Positions 54,479 through 64,000 of a stretch of 64,000 bases of DNA are shown here, in pieces. Position 1 is the stretch's first letter; each line of letters opens with the position of its first letter. A model generated the notes under the pieces. That model ran no database searches. It saw nothing but the letters and a program-made list of their open reading frames with translations, and was not told where the DNA came from. A program made the translations under genes and the position numbers. The DNA is taken from contig NC_084839.1 of the NCBI RefSeq assembly GCF_033115175.1, positions 37,681,501-37,745,500 of the forward strand. The letters run 5' to 3'. This stretch comes from Lepus europaeus (taxonomy: Eukaryota; Chordata; Mammalia; Lagomorpha; Leporidae).

Positions 54479-56039
54479 TAACTAAAATAGATACAAAGGC
54501 ATAAGAAATATGAATTTGCCCATGTATTTCTGGATATACAGCAAATTTAGGGATGTAATCTGTAATTGCATCTTCTCTGTTTTCTTGGGGTACAAAATAC
54601 AATATTCTATTCTTAAAGACTATGTTGTTTATCACCCATCTCCCATCTGTTTGATTTGTGTTGTGCTGGGAAGCCTCAAACTAAGAAGAAATCGGCATTC
54701 ATAAGCCATAGTTGTTATGCCCATACTTGTTCTTCCACAGTTTGCATGGAAACTTCTGGACTTCTCAGCTATGGTAATGATATAGAAATATGAATAGGAG
54801 AAAGCTGTCAAAGAACATTAGGCACTGCAGCTTTTCATCAACAAGTGCGAGGCTCCAAAGAAAGAAACTGTTGTCAAGATCATAAATTTACACTTTGTCC
54901 CCCTTTATACAAGATAATACTAACAAGCAACCATTGGCAGCAACTCCATCTGTGAATTACAGCCAGTAGGGATATATTTTCCCTGAGCCATCCTTATATT
55001 CTCAATGGATTCTTGTAACTCAGAGCACATATGTGAAAGACATCTGACCTGTGTTGGTTCTAAGAACTAAAACAGTTGGACTATACATAGATTAAATGTG
55101 ATATCCATGTAAGAACCAATTTTTAAAGAAATGAACTAACCATGCACAGACTTCACTGGCAAGAAGCAAAATGTGTTCTCTGGTCTAGAAGAGGAGTCTT
55201 TTACAACAGATTCACAATTATTTCACTGATTTAGGTATATATTGATGGCATTCAAGGGATCTGTGCGCATCCTAAAGTGATATGAAAAAATTTTTGTTGG
55301 TCTTTTTGATTTTGTTTGTTTTGTTTTTTGGTTTGTTTGTAGAAAAGAGCTATAGCTTTCTAGCACATTCCCCAAAACAACTCATTGCTCAAACTAGATT
55401 GCAAATAATTGCTCTTGCAGACTGTCATTAGCATAGTTGATTTTATTTTCTACTAAATGATCTACCTCCATAAGTAAGGCTTATATTTTGCTTATTCAGA
55501 ATTATGCCCCAATAGTTATCCAGAGGTAAGGGAGTTTCTGTGCCTATGATTTTATATGAGCATGTATTTCCATCTCTTTAGGCACATGCTGTGTTAGCCA
55601 GAACTTTGTCAGAAAAGCAGAAAAATTGTGAGTGATTTAAAATAAGTGATTTATTATGGGGATTACACTTTTATGTTATTGTGGAAACCAGTGAAGAAAC
55701 CTATAGAAAATTATTGCCCCTATCCCAGGTATTACGTTTCAAGTAGTCAGTCTGGCAGATGTGAAAGAACCAGGTATTTACATCAGCCTCAAATTACCTT
55801 CACCCTTATTGATGCAGGTGAACCATGGGTGAGCCTCACACCCTTCAACTTGAATCTGTACACAAATTACACAGGGTCTGAAGTAAGAAATCCATCAAGA
55901 GATCCAGCATCTACAAGGAGCTGAAGATCCTGTGGGAGCTGGAGGGACTCCTTGGGAGTCCTTACTTGAGTCAAGATTGCTCACATAGCAACATTATTCT
56001 GGGGTTTAGATCAAAAAGAAATTATTGCAAAAATACAGA
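54479..56039. other. Mostly unassigned; possible ancient repeat near 55.6 kb
   Basis: About 1.5 kb without recognised genes. The segment at 55605-55700 (GAAAAGCAGAAAAATTGTGA, AGTGATTTATTATGGGGATT) resembles an ancient interspersed repeat of mammals ('cagagaaacagaacc...gagatttattatgag'), but I cannot name it. A 92-codon ORF (55646-55924) overlaps it. Confidence 0.35.
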
Positions 56040-56460
56040 GTCACTAGATTATTAAGGATATTTATCACTGTGTTGTTTACACAAATAAGTAGTTGAAGGC
56101 AATGTAAAGCCCATCTCCAGATAAATAAAAACAAAAAACAAAGCAGACCTATTCCTTAGAATACTATCTAACTGAAACGAGCAAGTAGATGTACACTCTG
56201 CGACATGGAGAACTATTTTGTAAAAGTTTGTAGTGAAAAATATAAAAATACAGTATTTTATTCAAATTAAGTTTGTAGGCAAAACTACTAAACTGTAATG
56301 AATTATACATAAAAACTCAAGAGTATAAATAAAACTCATAAGAATCATAGACTATAGGAGGTGGAAAATGGGTAGGGAGAATGAGAATAAAGGTAAGTCA
56401 AGCAGTCAGTGAGGAATTGATTTTTCTCACAAAACTGACAATAGTGTGCTATGAAATGAC
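56040..56460 (+). mobile_element. Possible ancient L1 ORF2 3' fragment
   Basis: TTATCACTGTGTTGTTTACA, CCATCTCCAGATAAATAAAA and TATTCCTTAGAATACTATCT, followed by an ATGGAGAACTATTTTGTAAA-like stretch, follow the layout of the ancient L1 ORF2 end ('tttataatagcaaaaaattgga...tccatcaataggagaatggataaa...aatggaatactatacagca'). Strongly diverged. Confidence 0.5.
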
Positions 56461-57321
56461 ATAACCCTCAACCCCTAAGGAATATGAAATAAACAATTAA
56501 TTAATTAATTAACATTAATGAGCAAATACATTTAGGCATACATGCTTTTAGAATGCCCAGGCTTTTGCAGAATTTAATTGTTTGCAACTATTTCTCTGAG
56601 CTCCCTTTTTGTACCACAGAATTCATAGAGTTTCTGGTTTTATGATTACTAAGCCTCAAAGACACATTGAGTATTAAAGTAACAGAGACTCTGGTTGGAT
56701 TCCAAAACAGGCATTTGGAAAATGAAATACATGATTTTCATTATTACAAAGAAAAGTTAGATAAAATAGCATAAAGATAGAAAATACCAGTGCTTTATAA
56801 AAAGAATTTAATTTTAATTTCTTATAGTTTATAATTTAAAAATCTTGACACAAAACCATGAGAAAGAAACTGCTAGAAAAAGGAAAAAGAAATAGGAAAG
56901 AAAGCAAGAGTGAGAGAAATGGAGAGTATTCTTGCCATCATTCCCTTAATACAAAAGGAGCTCTTCTGTGGGATACACATGATATGATGACATTCACTTT
57001 TTATTCCCTGTAACACAATCCCACCAGAGATATCTGTATTCCATCACTAAGTGTAGTTACCATTCTTGAAAGGGTTTCATACCTTTTAACACTGTTCACC
57101 CTTTAAAGCTCGACATTGTATTGAAAATTTTATAATGATAAAGCTGAATAATCAGCTGAAATTTGATATCATATATATATATATGATCTTTATCACGTGA
57201 ATGTCATCATATTATTCATCATTAATGAGATCTTACTCATCTAGTCAATCATCAAATGTTCACTGAACTGCAACATAACACATATTCTATGAGACCCCAA
57301 GTTTTATTTTTAAAAATGATT
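56461..57321. other. No recognised feature
   Basis: AT-rich, with a small AT palindrome (CATATATATATATATG, 57170-57185). Nothing else assignable. Confidence 0.4.
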
Positions 57322-57782
57322 TGGAGGGGTACAGCATTGTGGTATAGCAGGTAAAGCCACTACCTACAATGCTGGCATCCCATATGGGTACCAGTTCATG
57401 TCCTGGGTGCTCTATTTTTGACCCAGCCCTCTACCAATGGCCTGGGAAAAGCAACAGAAGATAGATCAAGTGCTTGAGACCCTGCTAACCATGGGGGAGA
57501 CCTGGAAGAAGTTTCTGGCTTCTGACTTTGGCCTGACCCAGCCCTGGCCATTGCAGCCATCTGGACAGTGAACCAGTGTATGGAAGATTGTCTGTCTCTG
57601 TCATTCTCTCTCTCTGTCTCTGTCTCTCTGTTTCTCTCTGTCTCTGTCTCTCTCTCTCTGTCTCCCCCCGACTCCCTCTCTGTCTCTGTCTCTCTCTCTC
57701 TCTGTGTCCCCCCTACTCTGTCTCCCTCTTTCTGTAACTCTGACTTTCAAATAAATAAATAAATAAATAAACAAATAACTCT
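57322..57782 (+). mobile_element. C-repeat SINE with long CT tract
   Basis: Plus strand: GGGGTACAGCATTGTGGTAT, GGCATCCCATATGGGTACCA, GAAGATAGATCAAGTGCTTG, an expanded CT/CTGT tract (57590-57735) and a TTTCAAATAAATAAATAAAT tail. Confidence 0.95.
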
Positions 57783-57795
57783 TTTTTAAAAATGG

Positions 57796-58182
57796 CACGG
57801 AGGGAATAGCATTGTGGCATGCCAGGTAAAGCCCCCACCTTCAATACTGGCATCCCATATGGGCATCTGTTTGTGTCCTAGGTGCTCCATTTCCCATCCA
57901 GCTCCCTACTAATGGCCTAGAAAAAGAAGCAAAAAATAGTCCAAGTGTTTGGGCCTCTGCCATACACATAGGAGATCCAGATGATCTGGCTACTGGCTTA
58001 GGCCTGGCCCATCTCTATCTGTTACAGCCATCTAGGAAGTGAACCAGCAGATGGAAGATGTCTCTCTCCTCTCTCTTTCTCCATCTCTCTCTCTCTCTCT
58101 CTCTCTCCCTCTCTCTCCTTCTCTCCTTCTTCCAATATTTATAACTCTGACTTTCAAAATGAATAAATAAACCCATTCTAAA
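57796..58182 (+). mobile_element. C-repeat SINE, second in a head-to-tail pair
   Basis: Plus strand: GAGGGAATAGCATTGTGGCA, GGCATCCCATATGGGCATCT, AGTCCAAGTGTTTGGGCCTC, a CT tract (58060-58130) and a TTTCAAAATGAATAAATAAA tail. It lies directly after the SINE at 57322-57782. AAAAATGATTTGG (57312-57324) and AAAAATGACTTAG (58183-58195) bracket the pair. Confidence 0.95.
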
Positions 58183-58194
58183 AAATGACTTAGT

Positions 58195-58556
58195 ACCTGT
58201 GGGACATAGACGAATATCCTCCTCCTAAATAGATGTCCATCTGCTAATCCTTGGATTCTCTGAATATGTTGCTTTACATGGCAAAGGTACTCTATAGATA
58301 CAATTAAGTAATTTCAAATTGAGAGATTAACTCTGGATTTTATAGGTGGGTCCAGTGTTATCCCAATGGCCCTAATCAGCTCATCAAAGAAAGCAGTAAG
58401 CAGGACAGTTAGAATCAGAGATGTGAGCCCAATTTCTGACCTCTCATGGAGAACTAAAATAATAAGTATAAATAATAAGTAGTTGTGTTGTTGTTTTGAG
58501 CTACTAAATCTGTGGTGGCTTGTCACAGCAATGATAGGAAATTAGTTTAATCCTTA
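58195..58556 (+). mobile_element. MLT1 (ERVL-MaLR) solo LTR
   Basis: Plus strand, in MLT1 order: TATGTTGCTTTACATGGCAA, AGATACAATTAAGTAATTTC, GATTTTATAGGTGGGTCCAG, TGTTATCCCAATGGCCCTAA, TTGTTGTTTTGAGCTACTAA and TTGTCACAGCAATGATAGGA followed by AATTAGTTTA. Only the LTR is present; there is no coding region. Confidence 0.85.
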
Positions 58557-60186
58557 AATTTGAGAAATATCTCAAGTAGAGAGGGAGATTCACAAGTAAT
58601 CACTTGGAATATATATAGTATTAAGTTAATTTATAGAGTTATGCATCAAGATACTATAAAATTAATTCAGTGGGATGCTGAGAAGGCTCCTCTGAGCAGG
58701 CACATAGGACGGAAAGACTAGCAAAAAAAATAAACAAATAGAAAGCTGGGAGGAAATAATGGAGGTTAGTAGGAGGGAGAGGAGACAGGAGCAGGTTATA
58801 CAAGTCAGCAGAACAAAAACTTCAGGAATGGTGGGCCCTTAATCGGTCCAGCTTCCATCACATCCTCCATCCCACCCGTCTCAGCTCCAGGGAAGGCAGG
58901 CGTTTTTGCCCAGGATGTTGGCAGTGGTGATAACTGTCTCCATTCCACAAGAAAAACAGCTGACAGACAGTGACAAACAGGCGAGCATTAATTATCACTG
59001 AAGAAAGCATCTCTACACAGAAGCTGGCACCACCTATTCTACATGAGCTACTCTACAGTCTCAATAGCCGGTTACATTAAACAGGCATCAGATTTTGCTG
59101 ATTTATACTTTTTAATTATTTTGCAAATGCTTTGTTTTTTTTTTTTACAGTGGTTTATCTGAAACACATGCATTCTGCCCTTCTTGTAATAACTAGGTGA
59201 CAGTGCGCCTTCTGGCTGAATCTCTGGAGATAGATGACATAACAGAACATCCCATTTTTAACCAGTTAAAGGAGAAATAAACACTACTGAGCTACCTACA
59301 CAGCTCCCATTGCCCTTGTCCTATATTAGCAACAAAGAAGGCCCCATTCTGTAGGTTTCCAAAGGAAAAACCACTGCAAATTAAAACTGGAATTTTCTTC
59401 CCTGTAATGATGAGATTAAGTTGAATTTTATAGCAATCAAATCCACAATTTAAAAAATAGTTTATTACCACTCAACATAGTGTAAATATTGTGTCTTTTA
59501 GGTTGTCCAAGGAGATTTGTCATTACATGTCTGGAACCATCACACTATTTCTCACTACTTAAAAATTCAATGAAGAAGCTTTGCCTAATGATACCTTAGA
59601 CATTGCTTATATATGAGGACTTCTCCAGAATTCCTCCAGCCTAGGGTTTTGATCATAAATAGTTAATTTCACAATATCTTAAGTAAATATACTCTCATTC
59701 AAAACCCAGTGGCTAAGATTATTGAAACCCAAATATCTTTTTACCACCACTTTCTATAATATCCTAAGTGGTCTTAGACAGTTTCCACGATGATGGATAA
59801 ATAGAATTGTAAATACTCTAGTTCATCACAAGGCCAAGCCAGAAAGTATTAAAACAAATTACTAAATAATATCTGCATGTAACTTACTCAAAAAATAAAC
59901 TTAATCAGGAGATTTCTAGTACTTTTTGTCTTACTGGTGTATTTTTTCTACTTATCCAGATTAAATGAACTGAAACTAAAAGTAACATCTTTTTTAAACA
60001 TTCTACTACTTCTGGTATATTTCTCACCTAAGTATTAAACAATACATGACCAGAATCACCTTGTAAGTATATCATTAAGTTATATTGCATAGGTTGTTAT
60101 AATTGAATGCTCATTAAATAAAATATGGTCCTTTTAAATTTCCCAAGGCCTGATTTGAAGCTAAAAGCACAGCTGAAACAAACACT
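58557..60186. other. Single-copy-looking block, candidate conserved non-coding DNA
   Basis: About 1.6 kb without recognised repeats. The part at 58850-59110 is compositionally complex. It contains an E-box CAGCTG (58957-58962), TGACAG (58961-58966) and TGACAA (58971-58976) words of the TALE-homeodomain type, and TAATTA (58989-58994). A weak CTCF-like core lies at 59201-59218 on the minus strand. No exon or ORF is supported. Confidence 0.4.
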
Positions 60187-60455
60187 AATATTGGGTATGC
60201 ATTGTGGCATAGCAGCCTAAGCCAATACCTACTACACCTGCAACCCACAGGAGCACCAGTTTAAAGTCCTGGCTGTTTCCTTCTGATCCAGCTCCCCACT
60301 AATGTGCTTAGGAAAGCAGCAGCAGAGGATGGCCAAAGTGCTTGGCTCCCTGCCACCCACATGGGAAACATGGATGGAATTCTTGTCTCCTGGCTTTGAC
60401 TTGGCTCACCCCAGGCCACTGTGGCCATTTCAGGAGTAAGTCAGCAAATGCAAGG

Positions 60456-60487
<32 letters not shown>

Positions 60488-60592
60488 GCTCACTTCTTCC
60501 CTCTCTCCCTTCCTCCCTCCCTCTCTCCTTCTCCCTCTCCCTCTTCCTTTCTCCATAACTCTGCTTTTCAAATAAATAAATGAATTTTAAAA
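60187..60592 (+). mobile_element. C-repeat SINE (older type)
   Basis: Plus strand: GGGTATGCATTGTGGCATAG, GCACCAGTTTAAAGTCCTGG, AGAGGATGGCCAAAGTGCTT, an expanded CT/CCT tract (60457-60552) and a TTTTCAAATAAATAAATGAA tail. Confidence 0.94.
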
Positions 60593-60649
60593 AACAGTAA
60601 TATCACCTTGACTTTAGAGTTGTCCGAGAAAGCTCTTTCAGCTTAAAAT

Positions 60650-60742
60650 TGAAGTAGAGGATCTCTTTCTTTCTCTCTCTCTCTCTCTCTCTCTCAAACC
60701 CTGAGTTTCAAATAAATAAATAAATAAATAAATCTTTAAAAA
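60650..60742 (+). mobile_element. C-repeat SINE, 3' end only
   Basis: A CT tract (60669-60694) followed by TGAGTTTCAAATAAATAAAT and ATCTTTAAAA; strongly 5'-truncated. Confidence 0.85.
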
Positions 60743-60777
60743 CAAAAAAAAATCTTATTTTAACATCAAACTCATTT

Positions 60778-61098
60778 GAGTCAGTGCTGTGGCATAGCCA
60801 GCTAAGCCTCCACCTGTGGCACCAGCATCCCATACGGGTGTCCATTTGTATCCTGGCTGCTCCTCTTCTGATCCAGCTCTCTTATTATGGCCTGAGAAAG
60901 CAGTAGAAGATGGCAAAAGTGCTTGGGCCCTTGCACTGATGTGGGAGACTGAGAAGAAGCTCCTGGCTTCAGATTGGCTAAGTTCTGGCCATTGCAGCCA
61001 GTTGAGGAGAGAACCAGCAGATGGACAATCTTTCTCTCTCTCTCTCCCCCTGTTTATAACTCTCTTTCTCTCAAATAAATAAATGAAATTAAAAAAAA
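60778..61098 (+). mobile_element. C-repeat SINE (older type)
   Basis: Plus strand: GAGTCAGTGCTGTGGCATAG, CCAGCATCCCATACGGGTGT, GAAGATGGCAAAAGTGCTTG, AACCAGCAGATGGACAATCT and a TCTCAAATAAATAAATGAAA tail. Confidence 0.95.
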
Positions 61099-61574
61099 AA
61101 ACATTTAAAAATTTTCCATTTTACAGAACAAAGTACACTGATGATCGTAATTCTTACTATTTCCATATGTATTAAGAAATGTTAACATGATGTATTCATA
61201 GGATTATGATTGATTATGTAAAGGAATGAGTCTAAAATAACAAAAGGCTAAAGAATGTAGCCAATTTCTTTTATCATCTCTCTCTTTTGTGATACTATTA
61301 CAATGTCAAATGATTTCAAATCCAAAAAAGAAAATGTTGCCAGTTTCAGTTGGATCATGGCAACTGGGAAAGACAAAACTTTTATTTCAAGATCTAGTTT
61401 CAGGAAAGTGGGAATTATTCAGAAATTTATGAGTCCTAACCTAATCATATTTTCTATTCAAGTCACCCTTTGTTGATTTCCTCCAGCAATCTGATATAAG
61501 AAGTTGTTGTCAGAAGCATACATTGTATAGTGTCTACTCAGGGCACACATATCTCTGCAAAAATTACACACTTC
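61099..61574. other. No recognised feature
   Basis: AT-rich; nothing assignable. Confidence 0.4.
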
Positions 61575-61725
61575 TTTGTGGTGAAAACATTTGAAACACT
61601 TTCTTCTAGTTTGAGGAATAAAATGAACATTAGTACCTACTGTGCAATAGAGCACTAAACCTTCTTGATCTTGTGTAACTATAACATAGTGCCCCTTAAT
61701 TAAACTTTCACCTTGAAATATTTTT
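61575..61725 (-). mobile_element. Possible ancient L1 3'UTR fragment (antisense)
   Basis: ATGAACATTAGTACCTACTG, TGCAATAGAGCACTAAACCT and TGCCCCTTAATTAAACTTTC resemble ancient antisense L1 3'UTR sequence. This is the likely explanation of a cysteine-containing 90-codon ORF on the minus strand (61458-61730). Confidence 0.4.
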
Positions 61726-61837
61726 TTCACCTGACTTTTAAGAGAGCAGGTTGCTGAGGCAGCAATTCATATGACCAGGAGTTTTTGCATTAGTGAGAAT
61801 TATTAGTCCCCATAGAATAATCGCTTTATATAACACC

Positions 61838-62324
61838 CTTACGGCTTCCTGGCCTGGTTGAAAAGTCCATGAGAGTATTTCAGGCATGGAAAGCCAAGAC
61901 ACTGTGGCAAAAACATGTTCTACATGAAGGATCTCTGTGAGTGGGACCCCAGTGGAAAGAGGTAATCATCAAAGAAGAATATGCTTTTCTCTAAAGGGAG
62001 AAGAGAACTTCTACTTTGCTTATGGCCTTATACAAATACTGACAGAGTTTGTAGACTCAAAAGGTTTCCATAGCCTAGGCAGCTCATTTCAAGAGACATG
62101 GGTGGTCACTGTGTCATACAGAAGAGTATTAATTGTTAACAATAAGAGTCACTGTGCACTAATTCCCCATACAGGACCTCTGTCCTCAATGAGTTGTACT
62201 GAGAGTTAACTGTAAAACCAGTTCTCTTATCAAACAGTTTGTGTGTGTATCTCTGTGTGCAAACTGTTGAAATCCTTACTTAGTATAGAGTTGATCTTCA
62301 GTAAACAAAGTTAAGTGAAAATGA
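61838..62324 (+). mobile_element. Older L1 3'UTR, interrupted by the minus-strand L1
   Basis: Plus-strand L1 3'UTR blocks match 49003-49460: GAGTATTTCAGGCATGGAAA, GAAGGATCTCTGTGAGTGGG, TTTCCATAGCCTAGGCAGCT, AATTGTTAACAATAAGAGTC, CTCAATGAGTTGTACTGAGA and a TGTGTGTGTATCTCTGTGTG run. It stops at GTGAAAATGAA, where a younger L1 begins, and its expected remainder (the G-rich block and tail) would lie beyond the right edge. Confidence 0.88.
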
Positions 62325-64000
62325 ATTTTTTTAACTTTTATTTAATGCATATAAATTTCCAAAGTACAGCTTATGGATTACAATGGCTCCCCCCCATAAC
62401 TTCCCTCCCCCCCACAACCCTCCCAACTCCTGCTCCCTCTCCCCTTCCATTCACATCAAGATTCATTTTCAATTCTCTTTATATACAGATGATCAATATA
62501 GCATATACTAAGAAAAGAGTTCAACAGTTTGCACCCACACAGATACTGAAAGTGTAAAATACAGTTTGAGTACTAGTTATAGCATTGTCACAATGTACAG
62601 CACATGAAGGACAGAGATCCTACATGAGGAGTAAGTGCACAGTGACTCCTGTTGTTGACAACAAATTGACACTCTTCTTTATGGCGTCAGTAATCACCCT
62701 AGGCTCTTGTCATGAGTTTCCAAGGCTATGGAGGCCTTTTGAGTTCACCAACTGTGATCTTATTTAGAAAAGGTCATAGTCAAAGTGGAAGTTCTCTCCT
62801 CCCTTCAGAGAAAAGTACCTCCTTCTTTGATGACCCGTTCTTTCCACTGGGATCTATCTCACAGAGATCCTTCATATAGGTCTTTTTTTTTTCTTTGCCA
62901 GAATGTCTTGGCTTTCCATGCCTGAAATACTCTCATGGGCTTTTCACAATTATATATTAATTACAGAGTCCAACCAATAGTATTAATTAGAAAAAAAAAT
63001 ACTAAAAGGGATGAAGTACTAAGTTGTTCATCAACAGTCAGGGCAAGGGCTGATCAAGTCACTGTTTCTCATAGTGTCCATTTCACTTCCACAGGTTTCC
63101 TTTTTGGTGTTCAGTTAGTTGTCACTGATCAGGGAGAACATATGATATTTGTCCCTTTGGGACTGGCTCATTTCACTCAACATGATGTTTTCCAGATTCC
63201 TCCATCTTGTTGCAAATGACCGGATTTCATTGTTGTTTACTGCTGTGTAGTATTCCATGGAGTATATATCCCATAATTTCTTTATCCAGTCTACTGTTGA
63301 TGGGCATTTAGGTTGGTTCCAGGTCTTAGCTATTATGAATTGGGCTCCAATAAACATTAAGGTGCAGACAGCTCTTTTGTTTGCCAATTTAATTTCCTTT
63401 GGGTAAATTCCAAGGAGTGGGATGGCTGGGTTGTATGGTAGGGTTATATTCAGGTTTCTGAGGAATCTCCAGACTGACTTCCATAGTGGCTTAACCAGTT
63501 TGCATTCCCACCAACAGTGGGTTAGTGTCCATTTTCCCCACATCCTCGCCAGCATCTGTTGTTGGTGGATTTCTGAATGTGAGCCATTCTCACCGGGGTG
63601 AAGTGAAACCTCATTGTGGTTTTGATTTGCATTTCCCTGATTTCTGGTGATCTTGAACATGTTTTCATGTGTCTGATGGCCATTTGGATTTCCTCTTTTG
63701 AAAAATGTCTATTGAGGTCCTTGGCCCATCTCTTGAGTGGGTTGTTTGTTTTGTTGTTGTAGAGTTTCTTGATCTCTTTGTAGATTCTGGTTATTAATCC
63801 TTTATCTGTAGCATAGTTTGCAAATATTTTTCCCATTCTGTCGATTGCCTCTTCACTTTCCTTACTGTTTCTTTTGCAGTACAGAAACTTCTCAATTTGA
63901 TGCAATCCCAATAGTTAATTTAGGCTTTGAATGCCTGAGCCTCCAGGGTCTATTCCAAGAAGTCTTTGCTGGTGCCAATATCTTTCAAGGTTTCTCCAAT
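62325..64000 (-). mobile_element. Younger L1, 3' part, truncated by the right window edge
   Basis: Minus-strand L1. The T-rich tail complement is at 62325-62331, the 3'UTR at 62325-63114, and the ORF2 C-terminus from 63115 to the edge. The 3'UTR carries the C-rich complement of the G-rich block (62390-62455) and AGCTTATGGATTACAATGGC. It inserted into the older plus-strand L1 3'UTR that ends at 62324. Its 5' part is outside the window. Confidence 0.94.
63115..64000 (-). pseudogene. L1 ORF2 C-terminal part, one frameshift
   Basis: The ORF2 C-terminal domain reads in two overlapping frames: 63911-63522 ([20 protein letters not shown] start, then [15 protein letters not shown]) and 63660-63115 (THCWWECKLVKPLWKSVWRF, NPAIPLLGIYPKE, TWNQPKCPSTVDWIKKLW, MFSLISDN then stop). 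The change of frame falls at about 63525-63545, just before the conserved tryptophan-rich segment. A single indel there would explain it. Apart from this the C-terminus is well preserved, so the element is relatively young. Confidence 0.9.

Noticed and set aside
55646..55924. 92-codon ORF
   Set aside because: Overlaps a segment resembling an ancient interspersed repeat; no protein family recognised.
61458..61730. 90-codon minus-strand ORF with a CxxC...HH...CxxC-like cysteine pattern suggesting a zinc finger
   Set aside because: It overlaps sequence resembling an ancient antisense L1 3'UTR; spacing does not match a known finger type and there is no exon or promoter context.

Overview
The window looks like nuclear DNA of a leporid lagomorph, most likely rabbit (Oryctolagus) or a close relative. 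The diagnostic evidence is the SINE population. Many copies of the tRNA-derived lagomorph C repeat (CSINE) are present in both orientations. They carry the characteristic GGCCGGCGCCG start, a GGTTCTAGTCC internal B-box, a CT-rich 3' section, and either an AAATAAATAAAT tail (older type) or a poly(A) tail after CTGCCTGTC (young type). LINE-1 copies of a matching lagomorph family, ancient mammalian L2, MIR and MLT1 copies and pogo/Tigger-type DNA transposons fill in the rest. Base composition is AT-rich. I see no convincing host protein-coding exon, no functional RNA gene and no CpG island, so this is a gene-poor intergenic or long-intron segment. Family assignments come from recognising the sequences, not from a database search.

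Layout. 1-4680: the 5' two thirds of a minus-strand L1 (5'UTR, ORF1, endonuclease and part of the RT), continuing off the left edge, next to an older plus-strand L1 3' end (4681-4960). 5-10 kb: scattered SINEs, L1 3' ends, and a U2 snRNA 5' end fused to an L1 3' end (7157-7280). 10-15 kb: an ancient L1 fragment, a 27-bp minisatellite (11687-11794) and mostly unassigned sequence. 15-17 kb: SINEs, a mariner-like MITE and an L1 with an inverted 5' part (twin-priming structure) centred on an AT palindrome. 17-27 kb: mostly unassigned AT-rich DNA with L2, MIR, SINE and L1 remnants. 27-30.5 kb: an ancient minus-strand L1 that has received four SINEs and one younger L1, giving a readable insertion history. 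31-42 kb: SINEs (two young with perfect target-site duplications), purine microsatellites, L2 pieces and one possible retrocopy.

42.4-49.6 kb: a plus-strand L1 3' end followed by a nearly full-span older L1 with large internal deletions and two SINE insertions. 50-61 kb: clusters of C repeats, a complete 307-bp Tigger-like element (52528-52834), an MLT1 LTR (58195-58556) and a complex single-copy stretch near 58.85-59.25 kb that is the best candidate for regulatory DNA. 61.8-64 kb: an old plus-strand L1 3'UTR cut by a younger minus-strand L1 that runs off the right edge.

No genes here work together. What the window records is repeated LINE-1 target-primed reverse transcription, which also mobilised the C-repeat SINEs and produced the U2/L1 chimera. 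The named families are known; I found no undescribed protein system. The most unusual items are the U2/L1 chimera, the 27-bp minisatellite, the inverted L1 with its palindrome and a few candidate conserved non-coding blocks.
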